A stretch of DNA of 5,163 nt from Clostridiales bacterium (GTDB lineage: Bacteria > Bacillota_A > Clostridia > Oscillospirales > Oscillospiraceae): NCBI GenBank assembly GCA_019410105.1, contig DXTB01000053.1, positions 1-5,163 on the forward strand, given 5' to 3'. The notes under the pieces are model-generated. The model was not told the DNA's origin. It saw only the letters and a program-made list of their open reading frames with translations, and made no database searches. The position numbers and the translations under genes are program-made. Shown here one piece after another: positions 4,825-5,163 of the stretch (its first letter is position 1; every line of letters begins with the position of its first letter).

Positions 4825-5157
4825 TCAACGCTCCGGGCCTTTTCGCGGTTTGGGCCGCCTGGCCTTTGGCTTTGGGATGGCGCGCTCCTGAACCTCCCAT
4901 TGCATCCGTCTGGCGTCATACTCGCTTTTGGCAGGTCTACCGGGCTCAGGAGGAGCCATTTCGACTTGTGTAACAGCGGGTGCCGGCCTCCTGTCTTTTC
5001 TAAGCTGTTGCAGACGGACCTTTACGGACGGGCTGCACGGGGCGGGTCCCGCCTCCCTCTCCTGGGGTGGCTGCGTCATGTCCTCCTGCGGAGACAATAG
5101 GCCCTCCGCAGAAGGGGCCTCCCGCTGGACTGCGGGCTGTTCCTGCGTTTTTCCCAT
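4825..5157 (-). CDS. Disordered Pro/charged protein, possibly incomplete (gene A)
   Basis: This is 110 residues of low-complexity sequence rich in Pro, Glu, Gln, Arg and Lys. It has no recognisable fold apart from a short predicted helix (VKVRLQQLRKDRR, 45-57) and a conserved-looking SEYDARRMQWEVQERA (78-93). The end is strongly basic and Pro-rich (PKPKARRPKPRKGPER). The frame stays open upstream of the ATG at 5157 to the window edge, and the six visible bases (ATCAAT) hold no ribosome binding site. It may therefore be the C-terminal tail of a larger protein. The linker plus basic-tail composition resembles the ends of genes E and F, so a third family member cut by the window is possible. Codon pattern and the tight 10-nt junction to gene B support that it is coding. 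Function unknown. Confidence 0.65.
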   Translation of the reverse strand: MGKTQEQPAVQREAPSAEGLLSPQEDMTQPPQEREAGPAPCSPSVKVRLQQLRKDRRPAPAVTQVEMAPPEPGRPAKSEYDARRMQWEVQERAIPKPKARRPKPRKGPER

Positions 5158-5163
5158 ATTGAT

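Noticed and set aside
3927..4973. Long plus-strand open frame of 348 codons opposite genes A, B and C
   Set aside because: It spans three minus-strand genes and their junctions. The minus-strand genes have ribosome binding sites, coupled starts and recognisable motifs, and the plus-strand product shows none. High GC content makes long antisense frames common.
1..5163. CRISPR array, tRNA, rRNA or insertion sequence
   Set aside because: No regularly spaced repeats, cloverleaf-like sequence, rRNA stretch or transposase motifs were seen on either strand.

Overview
The window is an accessory region of a GC-rich Firmicutes genome. It looks like part of the mobilisation and establishment module of an integrative conjugative or mobilisable element of gut Clostridia. 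The evidence is the clostridial-type relaxase and MobC, strong AGGAGG-like ribosome binding sites, GC-rich codon use, and small genes resembling domains found in conjugative-element polyvalent proteins (LPD28-like, DarA-related). A host such as an Oscillospiraceae member is plausible but is inference. Every gene I accept is on the minus strand, so the window reads biologically from 5163 down to 1.

Layout in transcription order. (1) 5157-1533 is a compact run of six genes, A to F, with gaps of 10, 15, -4, 16 and 9 nt. A is a disordered Pro/charged protein, possibly cut by the window edge. B is a small protein with a YYSTQRPV-type N-terminus, tentatively DarA-related. C is an LPD28-like protein. 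D is unrecognised. E and F are tandem diverged paralogues of unknown function. (2) 1532-1326 is the only sizeable non-coding gap. It carries five inverted repeats, one of them a good minus-strand intrinsic terminator and another enclosing a sequence close to the nic core of IncP/T-DNA systems. It is the best oriT candidate. (3) 1325-1 is the relaxosome operon: an unknown gene G, mobC (ATGA overlap) and the N-terminal 147 residues of a MOBP-type relaxase (TAATG overlap), which runs off the left edge.

Most striking is a pattern across genes rather than a single gene. All seven non-core proteins (A to G), which mostly share no other similarity, end in a short Pro/Lys/Arg-rich tail whose last residue is Arg. 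Four end in PVR and a fifth in PER, written with different synonymous codons. DarA-type and polyvalent-protein domains are thought to enter recipient cells together with DNA. I therefore suggest, as inference only, that the tails are a shared C-terminal signal for type IV coupling protein recognition, or otherwise a common DNA or partner-binding tag, on a set of proteins delivered or assembled with the transferred strand.
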